A stretch of 48,842 nt of DNA. It comes from Brachybacterium alimentarium (GTDB lineage Bacteria > Actinomycetota > Actinomycetes > Actinomycetales > Dermabacteraceae). The DNA lies in NCBI RefSeq assembly GCF_002332425.1, contig NZ_NRGS01000024.1, positions 1 to 48,842 of the forward strand, written 5' to 3'. The first letter of the stretch is position 1. Every line of letters begins with the position of its first letter. The notes below the pieces were generated by a model. It ran no database searches, had not been told where the DNA came from, and saw only the letters and a list, made by a program, of their open reading frames with translations. Shown here piece by piece: positions 9,181 through 16,355 of the stretch. A program made the translations under genes and the position numbers.

Positions 9181-9252
9181 GTCACCGAAGGGCCGTGGGT
9201 GACGAGCACTGGCGATATCGCCAGACCACCTCACCAGCGGCCCGTCGGTGAC
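9181..9252. repeat. Nested palindromic element, copy B
   Basis: Second copy of the element at 7584-7645. The inner palindrome 9209-9224 and both six-base spacers are identical. The outer arms extend to 22 bp (9181-9202 and 9231-9252) with three mismatches. Located about 120 bp beyond the phoH stop codon. Confidence 0.9.
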
Positions 9253-9285
9253 GCGCGGTCACGTCTAATGGCCCATCGCCGGCCG

Positions 9286-9393
9286 CCTCACCGCTCACGG
9301 CACCTCCTCGTCCCCCTCACAGCACCGGCTCGCCCCCTCACCGCTCACGGCACCATTCCGTCCCCGTCGCCCCCTCACGGCACAGGTTCGTCG
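9286..9393. repeat. Imperfect repeats around the phoH stop codon
   Basis: The motif CTCACGGCAC (or CTCACAGCAC) recurs four times between 9286 and 9393. The last copy holds the phoH stop codon (TCA at 9375-9377). On the minus strand each copy reads roughly GACGA…GTGCCGTGAG, i.e. the last codons plus stop. Confidence 0.75.
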
Positions 9394-10850
9394 AGCACGT
9401 GGGTGACCAGCTCGGCGACCTTGGACCGCTCGGAGCGCTGCAGCGTGACGTGGGCGAACAGGTCCTTCTCCTTGAGCGCCTCGACTACCGAGGCGATGCC
9501 GTCGTAGCGACCGATGCGCAGGTTGTCGCGCTGGGCCACGTCGTGGGTGAGGACCACGCGGGAGTTCTGGCCGATCCGGGAGAGCATCGTGAGCAGCACG
9601 TTGCGCTCCAGGGACTGCGCCTCGTCGACGATCACGAAGGCGTCGTGCAACGAGCGTCCGCGGATGTGGGTGAGCGGGAGCACTTCGAGCATGCCGCGCG
9701 AGAGCACCTCGTCGATGACGTTCGAGGAGACCATCGAGCCGAGCGTGTCGAACACTGCCTGACCCCACGGACCCATCTTCTCGCCCTGGTCGCCGGGCAG
9801 GTAGCCGAGCTCCTGGCCACCCACGGCGAACAGCGGGCGGAAGACCATGATCTTGCGCTGCGTGCGTCGTTCGAGAACGGCCTCGAGGCCTGCGCACAGG
9901 GCCAGCGCGCTCTTGCCGGTGCCGGCGCGTCCGCCGAGGGAGACGATGCCGATGGACTCGTCCTGCAGCAGGTCGATCGCGACCCTCTGTTCCGCGGAGC
10001 GCCCGGAGACCCCGAAGACGGTCTGGTCGCCCTGGACGAGCTGGACGTCGCCGTCCTTGCGCACGCGGCCCAGGGCCGAGCCCCGCGGGCTGGTGATCGT
10101 GAGTCCTGTGTGGACTGGCTGATGGGCGACCGCGGGGATCGTGACGTTCTGACCGTCGTAGAGATCGCTCATCGTCTGCTCGTCGACCTCGGCGGTGACC
10201 ATGCCGGTGTAGCCGCGGTCGCGGGCCAGCTCGGCCCGGTACTCCTCGGCGTGGATCCCGGAGGCCGACGCCTTGATGCGCATCGGCAGATCCTTCGAGA
10301 CGAGCACGACGTTATTGCCCTCGAGCTGCAGGTTCTTCGCGACGGCGAGGATCCGGGTGTCGTTGTCGCCGAGCCGGAAGCCGTCGGGCAGCGACGCTGT
10401 GCTCATGTGGTTCAGCTCGACGTGGACGTGGCCGCCGTCCTTGCCGATGGGCAGCGGGAGCGAGAGGTTCCCGTGCTGTTCGCGCAGGTCGTCGAGGATC
10501 CGCAGGGCCTGTCGGGCGAAGTAGCCGAGGTCCGGATGGTGCCGCTTGGCCTCGAGCTCGGTGATCACCACGATCGGCAGCACGATGTCGTGCTCGGCGA
10601 AGCGGTGCAGCGACAGCGGGTCGGACAGCAGCACCGACGTGTCCAGCACGTAGGTGAGCACTCCGGTCTCGAGGTCGGGGAGGAACTGCTGGGCGGCTCC
10701 GGGCCGCAACGAGGGGACGACGGGCGAACCATCCGGATTCGCGGCGCCCACCCCCGAACCATCCGGATTCGCGGCGCCCACCCCCTGGCTCCCCGTCTCC
10801 GTCCCTGAGCCGGCGGACATCGTCTCGCGGGCAATGGTGGTGTCGTCCAT
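9375..10850 (-). CDS. phoH: PIN-domain/PhoH ATPase fusion protein
   Basis: 491-residue fusion of a PIN-domain RNase (about 65-200; [12 protein letters not shown] at the start, later [13 protein letters not shown] and [14 protein letters not shown]) with a PhoH-type P-loop ATPase (about 270-490). Walker A is [13 protein letters not shown] (Lys313) and Walker B is [11 protein letters not shown]. In mycobacteria this architecture (PhoH2) is an RNA helicase-ribonuclease. ATG 10850 follows GGAGG at good spacing. The first ~60 residues are Gly/Ala/Pro-rich and contain an exact 30-bp in-frame duplication giving [10 protein letters not shown] twice. Downstream of, and on the same strand as, the prenyl transferase gene, separated by 231 bp. 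Confidence 0.93.
   Translation of the reverse strand: MDDTTIARETMSAGSGTETGSQGVGAANPDGSGVGAANPDGSPVVPSLRPGAAQQFLPDLETGVLTYVLDTSVLLSDPLSLHRFAEHDIVLPIVVITELEAKRHHPDLGYFARQALRILDDLREQHGNLSLPLPIGKDGGHVHVELNHMSTASLPDGFRLGDNDTRILAVAKNLQLEGNNVVLVSKDLPMRIKASASGIHAEEYRAELARDRGYTGMVTAEVDEQTMSDLYDGQNVTIPAVAHQPVHTGLTITSPRGSALGRVRKDGDVQLVQGDQTVFGVSGRSAEQRVAIDLLQDESIGIVSLGGRAGTGKSALALCAGLEAVLERRTQRKIMVFRPLFAVGGQELGYLPGDQGEKMGPWGQAVFDTLGSMVSSNVIDEVLSRGMLEVLPLTHIRGRSLHDAFVIVDEAQSLERNVLLTMLSRIGQNSRVVLTHDVAQRDNLRIGRYDGIASVVEALKEKDLFAHVTLQRSERSKVAELVTHVLDEPVP
10726..10785. repeat. 30-bp exact tandem duplication inside phoH
   Basis: Two identical 30-bp units, 10726-10755 and 10756-10785, encode ten extra residues in frame in the disordered N-terminal region of the PIN-PhoH protein. 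Confidence 0.95.
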
Positions 10851-11081
10851 CGGAGCCTCCCGAATTCGCGTGGATGCCTGGACCTTAGCCCTGCTGGCAC
10901 ACGGTGTCGGGCGAGTCCCGCCGTCGGCGGGTGCGACGTTCACCCGATCGTCACCGGAAGTTCTGACGAACCGCCGATGACGTCAGTGTGCCACCGCTCA
11001 CACCAGCGGCGCGGGAGGACTCGAGAACGATGTCGGCGTGCCCCGAGCGCCTCGACAGCGTCTTGGTCGGGGCGAGTTCGC

Positions 11082-11840
11082 TCAGGCGCCGTAGCGGCGT
11101 TCGCGACGGCAGAATTCGCGCAGCGCACGCAGCAGATCGACCCGTCGGAACCCGGGCCAGAACGTCTCGCAGAACCAGTATTCGGAGTGCACGGACTGCC
11201 AGAGCAGGAATCCGGACAACCGCTGCTCGCCGGAGGTGCGGATGATCAGATCCGGATCGGGCTGGCCTCGGGTGTAGAGGTGCTCGGCGATGGAGTCGAT
11301 GCTGATCGCATCGGCGATCTCCTCCGGGGTGCGCCCCTGGGAGCCGAGATCACGCACCAGCTCCTGCACTGCGTCGACGATCTCCTCGCGACCGCCGTAG
11401 CCGATCGCCACATTGACCGTCAGCTCCGACTCGGGGGCCGCCTGCTCCTTGATCCGGGCGATGTTCTCCCGAACGGACTCCGGCAGCGCATCGGTGGTAC
11501 CGGTCAAGCGCACGCAGTAGCCCGCCTCGGCGATCTGGCCGACGGTGGAGGCGATGATCTCGTAGAGCGCGACCAGCTCCTCCGGCGGGCGACTGAAGTT
11601 GTCGGTGGACAGCATCCACACGGTCACCAGGGGGATCTTCAGGTCCTCGCACCAGGAGAGGAATTCGACGATCTTCGCCGCGCCGGCGCGGTGGCCGTGC
11701 TCGGTGGTCTCCCCCGCCTCCTTCGCCCAGCGACGGTTGCCGTCGACGATGACGCCGAGATGCTGCGGGAGGGAGAACGCTTCGAGCTCACGGGTGAGCC
11801 GACGTTCGTAGACACGGTAGAGAAGGCCGTCGTCGTCCAT
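11082..11840 (-). CDS. uppS: Isoprenyl transferase (cis-prenyltransferase, UppS family)
   Basis: 252-residue cis-prenyl diphosphate synthase that chain-elongates prenyl diphosphates for the polyprenyl carrier used in cell-wall synthesis. The catalytic motif HLGVIVDGNRRWAKEAG (Asp33), WMLSTDNFSRPPEEL, IGYGGREEIVDAV and the final DLIIRTSGEQRLSGFLLWQ are present. The N-terminus (LLYRVYERRLTREL) resembles the mycobacterial short-chain Z-farnesyl diphosphate synthase Rv1086 more than the long-chain enzyme, so the product may be Z,E-FPP rather than C50/C55. The start is ATG 11840, behind a purine-rich GAGGAGCGGAGG. Divergent from trhA, the same pairing as Rv1085c/Rv1086 (recalled). Confidence 0.92.
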   Translation of the reverse strand: MDDDGLLYRVYERRLTRELEAFSLPQHLGVIVDGNRRWAKEAGETTEHGHRAGAAKIVEFLSWCEDLKIPLVTVWMLSTDNFSRPPEELVALYEIIASTVGQIAEAGYCVRLTGTTDALPESVRENIARIKEQAAPESELTVNVAIGYGGREEIVDAVQELVRDLGSQGRTPEEIADAISIDSIAEHLYTRGQPDPDLIIRTSGEQRLSGFLLWQSVHSEYWFCETFWPGFRRVDLLRALREFCRRERRYGA

Positions 11841-12044
11841 TGCAGCCTCCGCTCCTCGGGTCTGAACGATGTGTGCGAGGCGCCGATCGAGCCGGTTCCC
11901 GGCTGGCGTCCCGCATCGCGCGACCGAATCCGCCAGGTCGCACCGTCCCATTATCGACGATCCCGCGCCCGGGGTCCGACGCTTCGGGGCAATCCTCACC
12001 GGATCGTCACAGTGCCGGCCACCCGAGGTTACGTCACCGTAGGT

Positions 12045-12050
12045 TACGAT
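12045..12050 (+). promoter_or_regulatory. Putative -10 element of a leaderless trhA transcript
   Basis: TACGAT lies exactly six bases before ATG 12057. The identical hexamer and spacing occur before ispH. Two GGTTACG direct repeats surround it (12027-12047). Confidence 0.5.
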
Positions 12051-12056
12051 TTCAGG

Positions 12057-13055
12057 ATGATGACCGGCTCTCGCCGTGAGGATCCCCAGGGCATCTCGGA
12101 GCCCACGTCCGATCCATCCGCCCACGGCCCCGATACGACGACTGCACCCCTGACCGACCCGGCAGACCTCCTGTCCCCCGCAGAGGCTCGGGACCCCGCT
12201 CTGCACGAGGCCGTCACGGCGGTCTCCGAATCCGGCGCTCCCCCAGCAGCGTCCGGAGCCGGAGCGGCCCCGACAGGCTCGGGAACCGGCGCCTCCCCGG
12301 CAGCATCCGAGTCCGGAGCGTCCCCCGCGATGGCCGACGGGGACATCCCCACCGCGCAGACCCACCCCTTCGCTCCGCGGACCCTCACCCGCGCCATGGC
12401 GGCGCGCGCCAAGTCGCTCGGCATCCAGCTGCCCAAGCCGCGCCTGCGCGGCGTGCTGCACCTCATCGCCTTCCCGACCTCGCTCGTGGCAGGGCTGCTG
12501 CTGGTGGCTTTCGGAGAGACCTTCGCGATCCGCCTCGCCTGCGCGGTCTTCGTGCTCACCGCCGGGCTGCTGTTCGGGGTCAGCGCGGTCTATCACCGCG
12601 GTACCTGGACGCCCCAGCGGGCGATCATGCTGCGCCGATTCGACCACGCGAACATCTTCCTCATCATCGCGGGCACCTATACCCCGATCGCGGTCGCCAT
12701 GCTCGAGCCGCGCCAGGCGGCCACCCTGCTCGCGATCGCCTGGGGCGGTGCCCTGATCGGCGTGTGCTTCCGGCTGTTCTGGACCGGGGCCCCGCGCTGG
12801 CTCTACGTGCCGGCCTATGTCGCGCTCGGCTGGGTGGCGGTGTTCTACATGCCCGCGCTCCAGGCGGGAGGCGGCTGGATCGTGGTCTGGCTGCTCTCGA
12901 TCGGCGGCCTGGCCTACACGGTCGGCGCGGTCGTCTACGCCCTCAAGAAGCCGAACCCGTCACCGGCGTGGTTCGGCTTCCACGAGATCTTCCATGCGGG
13001 GACGCTGATCGGCTTCGGCTGCCACTTCGCCGCGGTCGCGACCGCCGTCATCTGA
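12057..13055 (+). CDS. trhA: Hemolysin III / TrhA (YqfA) family membrane protein with long disordered N-terminus
   Basis: 332 residues. The last ~205 form the seven-helix hemolysin III/PAQR-related fold with the family's polar residues: SAVYHRGTW after the second helix, RRFDHANIF, and GFHEIFHAGTLIGF near the end. These histidines and Asp are thought to bind a metal. The role is uncertain; members are annotated as hemolysin or lipid-homeostasis proteins. The first ~125 residues are Ala/Ser/Gly/Pro-rich with repeats such as SGAPPAASGAGAAPTGSGTG and should be disordered. An internal ATG (MAARAKSLG) could give a normal-length protein. I keep 12057 because of the leaderless promoter match; ATG 12060 is equivalent. 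Confidence 0.88.
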   Translation: MMTGSRREDPQGISEPTSDPSAHGPDTTTAPLTDPADLLSPAEARDPALHEAVTAVSESGAPPAASGAGAAPTGSGTGASPAASESGASPAMADGDIPTAQTHPFAPRTLTRAMAARAKSLGIQLPKPRLRGVLHLIAFPTSLVAGLLLVAFGETFAIRLACAVFVLTAGLLFGVSAVYHRGTWTPQRAIMLRRFDHANIFLIIAGTYTPIAVAMLEPRQAATLLAIAWGGALIGVCFRLFWTGAPRWLYVPAYVALGWVAVFYMPALQAGGGWIVVWLLSIGGLAYTVGAVVYALKKPNPSPAWFGFHEIFHAGTLIGFGCHFAAVATAVI

Positions 13056-13130
13056 CGCGGGGCCCGACGAACCGGACGCCCGGCAGCGGCCGACGGCCGA
13101 CAGCCGACGGGCTCGACGGGCGACGGAGCA

Positions 13131-13158
13131 CGAGCTACGAGCTACGAGCTACGAGCTA
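13131..13158. repeat. Heptamer array CGAGCTA, 4 units
   Basis: Four exact 7-bp units followed by a degenerate CGAGCAC, in the 203-bp gap between trhA and the convergent membrane-protein gene. Nothing else was recognised in that gap except short CGACGG repetitions. Confidence 0.92.
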
Positions 13159-13258
13159 CGAGCACTTTGCACCGAGCCTCGGGTCCTGGGCAACGCGGGA
13201 CGTGCCACCGATGACGGGCGACGGACGCTGGGCAACGGGGTGTCCGAGCCCGCCGCGC

Positions 13259-13801
13259 TCACCGACGGTCGTCGTCCGGGTCGTCCTCCAGCGTGGTCCC
13301 GTGCTCGCCGGACACCCCGCCGTGCGGGGCGATGCCCTCCGCGGGATCCGGGTCCTCGAGGCTGCTGCGCTCATCCGCGCGGTCAGGAGAGGCCTCGCCA
13401 CGGGCCGATGCCGTCCCGTCGGTCGACGCGTCATCCGCCGATGCCGCTCCCTCGGTCGCCCTCGCGGCCTCCTCCGCGTGCTCGGCCTCCTCCTCGTCGT
13501 CCACGTCCGTCTCCAACTCCGACTTCGCAGCCCTGTCGGCCTCTTCGGCCTTCTCGGCCTTCTCGGCCTCTTCGGCATCGACGCGCTCACGAGCCGCGGC
13601 GCGCGCGGACACGCGACGGGTGCGGCGGGTCATGTCGAGCACCAGCAGGACCACGACCACCGCCAGGATGAACATCGCGACGAAGCCGGGCAGTCCTGGC
13701 GTGACGGTCGCGGAGGTGAAGCCGCCGTCGTCCGAGGGGAACGGATCCGCCAGCACGACGCCCCGGCTCCCCACTGCCTCGGCGAGCTCGGCGCCGCTCA
13801 T
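13259..13801 (-). CDS. Small single-pass membrane protein with acidic tail, unknown function
   Basis: 180 residues. A short N-terminal segment is followed by one hydrophobic helix (about 34-56, LPGFVAMFILAVVVVLLVLD) and a basic TRRTRRVSARAAAR stretch consistent with a cytoplasmic C-terminus. About 110 strongly acidic, Ala/Glu/Asp-rich residues follow (EEAEKAEKAEEADRAAKSELETD), helical or coiled-coil in part and otherwise disordered. Its ATG overlaps the mca stop by four bases (ATGA), so the two are translationally coupled. A small membrane protein also follows mca in mycobacteria (Rv1083, recalled), so this is probably a conserved partner of unknown role. Confidence 0.72.
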   Translation of the reverse strand: MSGAELAEAVGSRGVVLADPFPSDDGGFTSATVTPGLPGFVAMFILAVVVVLLVLDMTRRTRRVSARAAARERVDAEEAEKAEKAEEADRAAKSELETDVDDEEEAEHAEEAARATEGAASADDASTDGTASARGEASPDRADERSSLEDPDPAEGIAPHGGVSGEHGTTLEDDPDDDRR

Positions 13802-14709
13802 GCGCGAGCCTCGATCCGCTCATGGCGCAGGCCGGCGAACAGATCGTTCTCCGGGAGCTTCACCCCAATACGCGAGATGTGCAGCTCGTAGTCCTCGGTG
13901 CCCCACGCGGAGATCTCGGCGTCGTGCGTGATCCGGAAGAACGGGCCGTCGGGGTCCACCTGGGTGGCGTGCGCACGCAGCGCATCGTCGCGCACGCCGA
14001 GGTAGTCGCGCACATCGATGCGCGTCGTCAGCAGGCGGTCGGTGGATTCGTCGAAGCGGGCCATCATCTGCTCGAGCTCCTCGTTAGGAGCCCCGGAGGC
14101 ACGCAGGTGACGGGCGACGGCGGAGAACCGCTGACGATGGAAACCGTTGATGTAGTAGAGCTTGGCGATCGCCCAGGGCGCGCCGAGCTCCGGGGCGAAC
14201 TCGGGATCGGCGGCGAGGTCGAAGGCCGCCACGCTGATCCGGTTGACCTGGATGTGGTCCGGATGCGGGTACCCGCCGTTCTCGTCGTACGTGGTCATCA
14301 CGTGCGGGCGCAGGCGGCGCACGGCCTCGACCAGCGGTCGGGCTGCCTCCTCGATGGGCAGCGCCGCGAAGCAGCCCTCCGGCAGCGGCGGCAGCGGGTC
14401 GCCCTCGGGCAGGCCGGAGTCGACGAAGCCGAGCCACTCGTGGTCCACCCCCAGGATCTCCTGGGCGTTGGCCATCTCCTGACGGCGCACCGACGGCAGG
14501 ACGTCGCGCGTCAGGCTGGGGTCATCGCGAAGGCGCGGGTTCAGCACGTCCCCGCGCTCACCCCCGGTGCAGGTGATCACGGTGACCTGAGCTCCCTCGC
14601 GGGCATAGCGCGCGGTCGATCCCGCACCCTTGGAGGACTCATCATCCGGGTGTGCGTGGACGGCCACCATCCGCAGCGTCTCATCGGGGGTGGGCATCTC
14701 GACGGTCAC
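13798..14709 (-). CDS. mca: Mycothiol S-conjugate amidase Mca
   Basis: Zinc amidase that cleaves mycothiol S-conjugates to mercapturic acids and GlcN-Ins, the actinobacterial counterpart of glutathione detoxification. The ~303-residue protein has AVHAHPDDESSKG near the N-terminus (zinc ligands His20 and Asp23, catalytic Asp22), TCTGGERGD, WLGFVDSGLPEGDPLPPLP (typical of Mca rather than the paralogue MshB) and GGYPHPDHIQV with the third zinc His. I chose GTG 14709 because CTCCTC (GAGGAG on the coding strand) lies just upstream; ATG 14697 is the alternative. Its presence implies a mycothiol-producing organism. Confidence 0.93.
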   Translation of the reverse strand: MTVEMPTPDETLRMVAVHAHPDDESSKGAGSTARYAREGAQVTVITCTGGERGDVLNPRLRDDPSLTRDVLPSVRRQEMANAQEILGVDHEWLGFVDSGLPEGDPLPPLPEGCFAALPIEEAARPLVEAVRRLRPHVMTTYDENGGYPHPDHIQVNRISVAAFDLAADPEFAPELGAPWAIAKLYYINGFHRQRFSAVARHLRASGAPNEELEQMMARFDESTDRLLTTRIDVRDYLGVRDDALRAHATQVDPDGPFFRITHDAEISAWGTEDYELHISRIGVKLPENDLFAGLRHERIEARA

Positions 14710-14915
14710 GGTTCTCCTCGCAATCAGCTGGACGGGGACGAGGTTCCCCGAGAACCGGTGCGAGCTCGCGAAAGGTTCGCACCAGCGTCCGATCGTACGC
14801 CACTGCGCCTGCGGGTTCACGGGGTGGTACGGCCCGCGAACACAGGCGTGACAGGTCACTCCTCGCGCCTGCCGACCTGGGAGACCTGTCGGCCCGGGTC
14901 TGGGACACTGAGACC

Positions 14916-15308
14916 ATGAACGGCACCCAGCAGCGCTCGGCGGAACGGTACGGCGCTCCGCGCATCTCGAAGCGCACGGCGCGTGTGCTGATCGCGGTGG
15001 CCGCGGCGGTGTTCGTCGCCGTGGTCGCCCTGGTGGGCTACTGGTCGGTGAGCGCCCCGATCCGCGCCGAGATGGTCGGCTACGACCACGTCGCCGACGA
15101 CGTCATCGCCGTGGACTACCAGCTCACGATGAAACCGGGCACTGAGGCCACCTGCCGGATCCAGGCCCTGAACTCCGGTCGGGCACAGGTCGGCTTCGTC
15201 GAGACCCACGTTCCGGCGCAGAGCTCCCGCCACAGCGTGCAGCGGGTCGAGATCTCCACCCAGGGCGCCGCGGTCTCCGCCGAAGTCCTGGGCTGCGATC
15301 CCGCGTGA
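14916..15308 (+). CDS. DUF4307 family membrane-anchored protein
   Basis: 130 residues. A basic N-terminus is followed by one transmembrane helix (about 23-46, ARVLIAVAAAVFVAVVALVG), then a ~85-residue external domain with two cysteines (EATCRIQAL and VLGCDPA). Length and layout fit DUF4307, found in actinobacteria between mca and greA (Rv1081c in M. tuberculosis, recalled). Divergent from mca. GACACT six bases upstream of the ATG is a weak leaderless-type -10. The stop codon is inside a ~24-bp repeat. Function unknown. Confidence 0.82.
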   Translation: MNGTQQRSAERYGAPRISKRTARVLIAVAAAVFVAVVALVGYWSVSAPIRAEMVGYDHVADDVIAVDYQLTMKPGTEATCRIQALNSGRAQVGFVETHVPAQSSRHSVQRVEISTQGAAVSAEVLGCDPA

Positions 15309-15350
15309 CCGGCCCGCGCGATCCCGCGTGAGACCGGCCCGCGCGATCCC
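15295..15350. repeat. ~24-bp tandem repeat over the DUF4307 gene stop codon
   Basis: GCGATCCCGCGTGA occurs at 15295-15308, where its TGA is the stop codon, and exactly again at 15318-15331. Each is followed by (GA)CCGGCCCGC. A third partial copy starts at 15343. The second unit is thus a copy of the last three codons plus stop. Confidence 0.9.
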
Positions 15351-15637
15351 ACCCGGGGACGCAACGCGGGCCTGTCGCGGGAGCTGCCGGCTCGCACGGC
15401 AGGCCCCTCATCGATCGGTCTGCGCACCCGGGACCAGCGGGTTCCTCGCACCGCGAAATCCTTCCCGGGTTCCCCGGAATCATGAATCGTCCGGTGTAAG
15501 GTACTCCGAAACCGGCATTGAGCCGGTGTTCATCACCCGCAGCACGGGGCGCATGAGGACATGTGCCCCGTGATTCGCGTATAGGGGCCCTTTCGACGTC
15601 CCGATGCGCGCCGACCGAAGACGACAGGAGTGAACCC
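15309..15637. other. Intergenic region upstream of greA
   Basis: 329 bp. Besides the repeat at its left end it contains an inverted repeat CACGGGGC…GCCCCGTG (about 15543-15571). Just after this TATAGG could be a -10 for greA (about 15581-15586), but no matching -35 is visible. The greA promoter call is weak. Confidence 0.4.
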
Positions 15638-16126
15638 ATGAGCAGCCAGCCGAATGGCGCCTGGCTCACCCAGGACGCGTACGACCGCCTGGCCAAGGAG
15701 CTCGAGGAGCTCGAAGGCCCCGGACGTTCCGAGATCGCAGAGACCGTTGCTCTTGCGCGCGATGAGGGCGACCTCAAGGAGAACGGCGGATACCATGCCG
15801 CCCGCGAGGAGCAGGGGAAGATGGAGGCGCGCATCGCCGATCTCCAGCGGCTCCTGAAGAACGCCGTGGTGGGCGAAGCGCCGAAGGACGACGGCGTCGT
15901 CGAGCCCGGCATGGTCGTCGTGATCGAGATGGCCGGCAAGGAGCGCACGTTCCTCCTGGGCAACCGCGAGATCGCGGACAACGACGACCTCGAGGTCTAT
16001 TCCACGCAGTCGCCGCTGGGCAGCGCGATCCACGGCTCGAAGGTCGGCGACACGGTGGATTACACCGCACCGAACGGGAAGTCCTTCCCGATCTCGATCG
16101 TCAAGGCCAAGCCGTACACCCCGTGA
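15638..16126 (+). CDS. greA: Transcription elongation factor GreA
   Basis: Rescues backtracked RNA polymerase by stimulating cleavage of the nascent RNA 3' end. The 162-residue protein has the N-terminal coiled coil (about 10-82) with the acidic tip at ALARDEGDLKENGGYHAAREEQ, and a C-terminal FKBP-like domain ending SPLGSAIHGSKVGDTVDYTAPNGKSFPISIV. ATG 15638 follows CAGGAG at seven bases. Located after the DUF4307 gene as in other actinobacteria. A strong bidirectional terminator follows. The sequence repeats its stop codon neighbourhood in 14-bp units. Confidence 0.97.
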   Translation: MSSQPNGAWLTQDAYDRLAKELEELEGPGRSEIAETVALARDEGDLKENGGYHAAREEQGKMEARIADLQRLLKNAVVGEAPKDDGVVEPGMVVVIEMAGKERTFLLGNREIADNDDLEVYSTQSPLGSAIHGSKVGDTVDYTAPNGKSFPISIVKAKPYTP

Positions 16127-16154
16127 GCATCGGCGCTTGAGCATCAGCGCCTGA
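16124..16154. repeat. 14-bp tandem repeat starting at the greA stop codon
   Basis: TGAGCATCGGCGCT (16124-16137, whose TGA is the greA stop) is followed by TGAGCATCAGCGCC (16138-16151) and TGAGCG. Three TGA triplets are spaced 14 bp apart. Confidence 0.88.
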
Positions 16155-16195
16155 GCGTTCCGACGCCCGAGCGAGCGCAGCGCCGCCCCGCAGCG

Positions 16196-16248
16196 CATGA
16201 GAGAGGCCCCCGAACCCGGCATCAGCCGGATCGGGGGCCTCTCTCATG
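16196..16248. terminator. Bidirectional hairpin between greA and the AI-2E permease gene
   Basis: A perfect 18-bp inverted repeat: CATGAGAGAGGCCCCCGA at 16196-16213 pairs with 16231-16248. The 17-base centre itself folds CCGGC/GCCGG. It serves the convergent genes on both strands; no long T tract, as is common in GC-rich genomes. Confidence 0.85.
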
Positions 16249-16271
16249 TCGTCCGTGCGGGCCGCCCGAAG

Positions 16272-16322
16272 GCGTCTCCGTCCGCTCGGTGTCTCCGTCC
16301 GCTCAGTGTCTCCGCCCGCTCA
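16272..16322. repeat. 17-bp tandem repeat, 3 units, near the AI-2E gene 3' end
   Basis: Units at 16272-16288, 16289-16305 and 16306-16322 share G(T/C)GTCTCCG(T/C)CCGCTC(A/G). A diverged relative, ATCTCCCGTCCGCTGAGT, overlaps the stop codon of the gene (16356-16358). Confidence 0.88.
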
Positions 16323-16355
16323 GTCCCCGACCGGACGAGGCCGACGGATTCTGGC

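Larger units (their letters stand above)
8819..9374. other. Repeat-rich gap between phoH 3' end and the DUF559 gene
   Basis: This 556-bp stretch contains the heptamer array 9043-9098, palindrome copy B (9181-9252) and the phoH stop-associated repeats (9286-9393). The promoter of the DUF559 gene should lie near 8819-8900, but no clear boxes were found. Confidence 0.65.
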
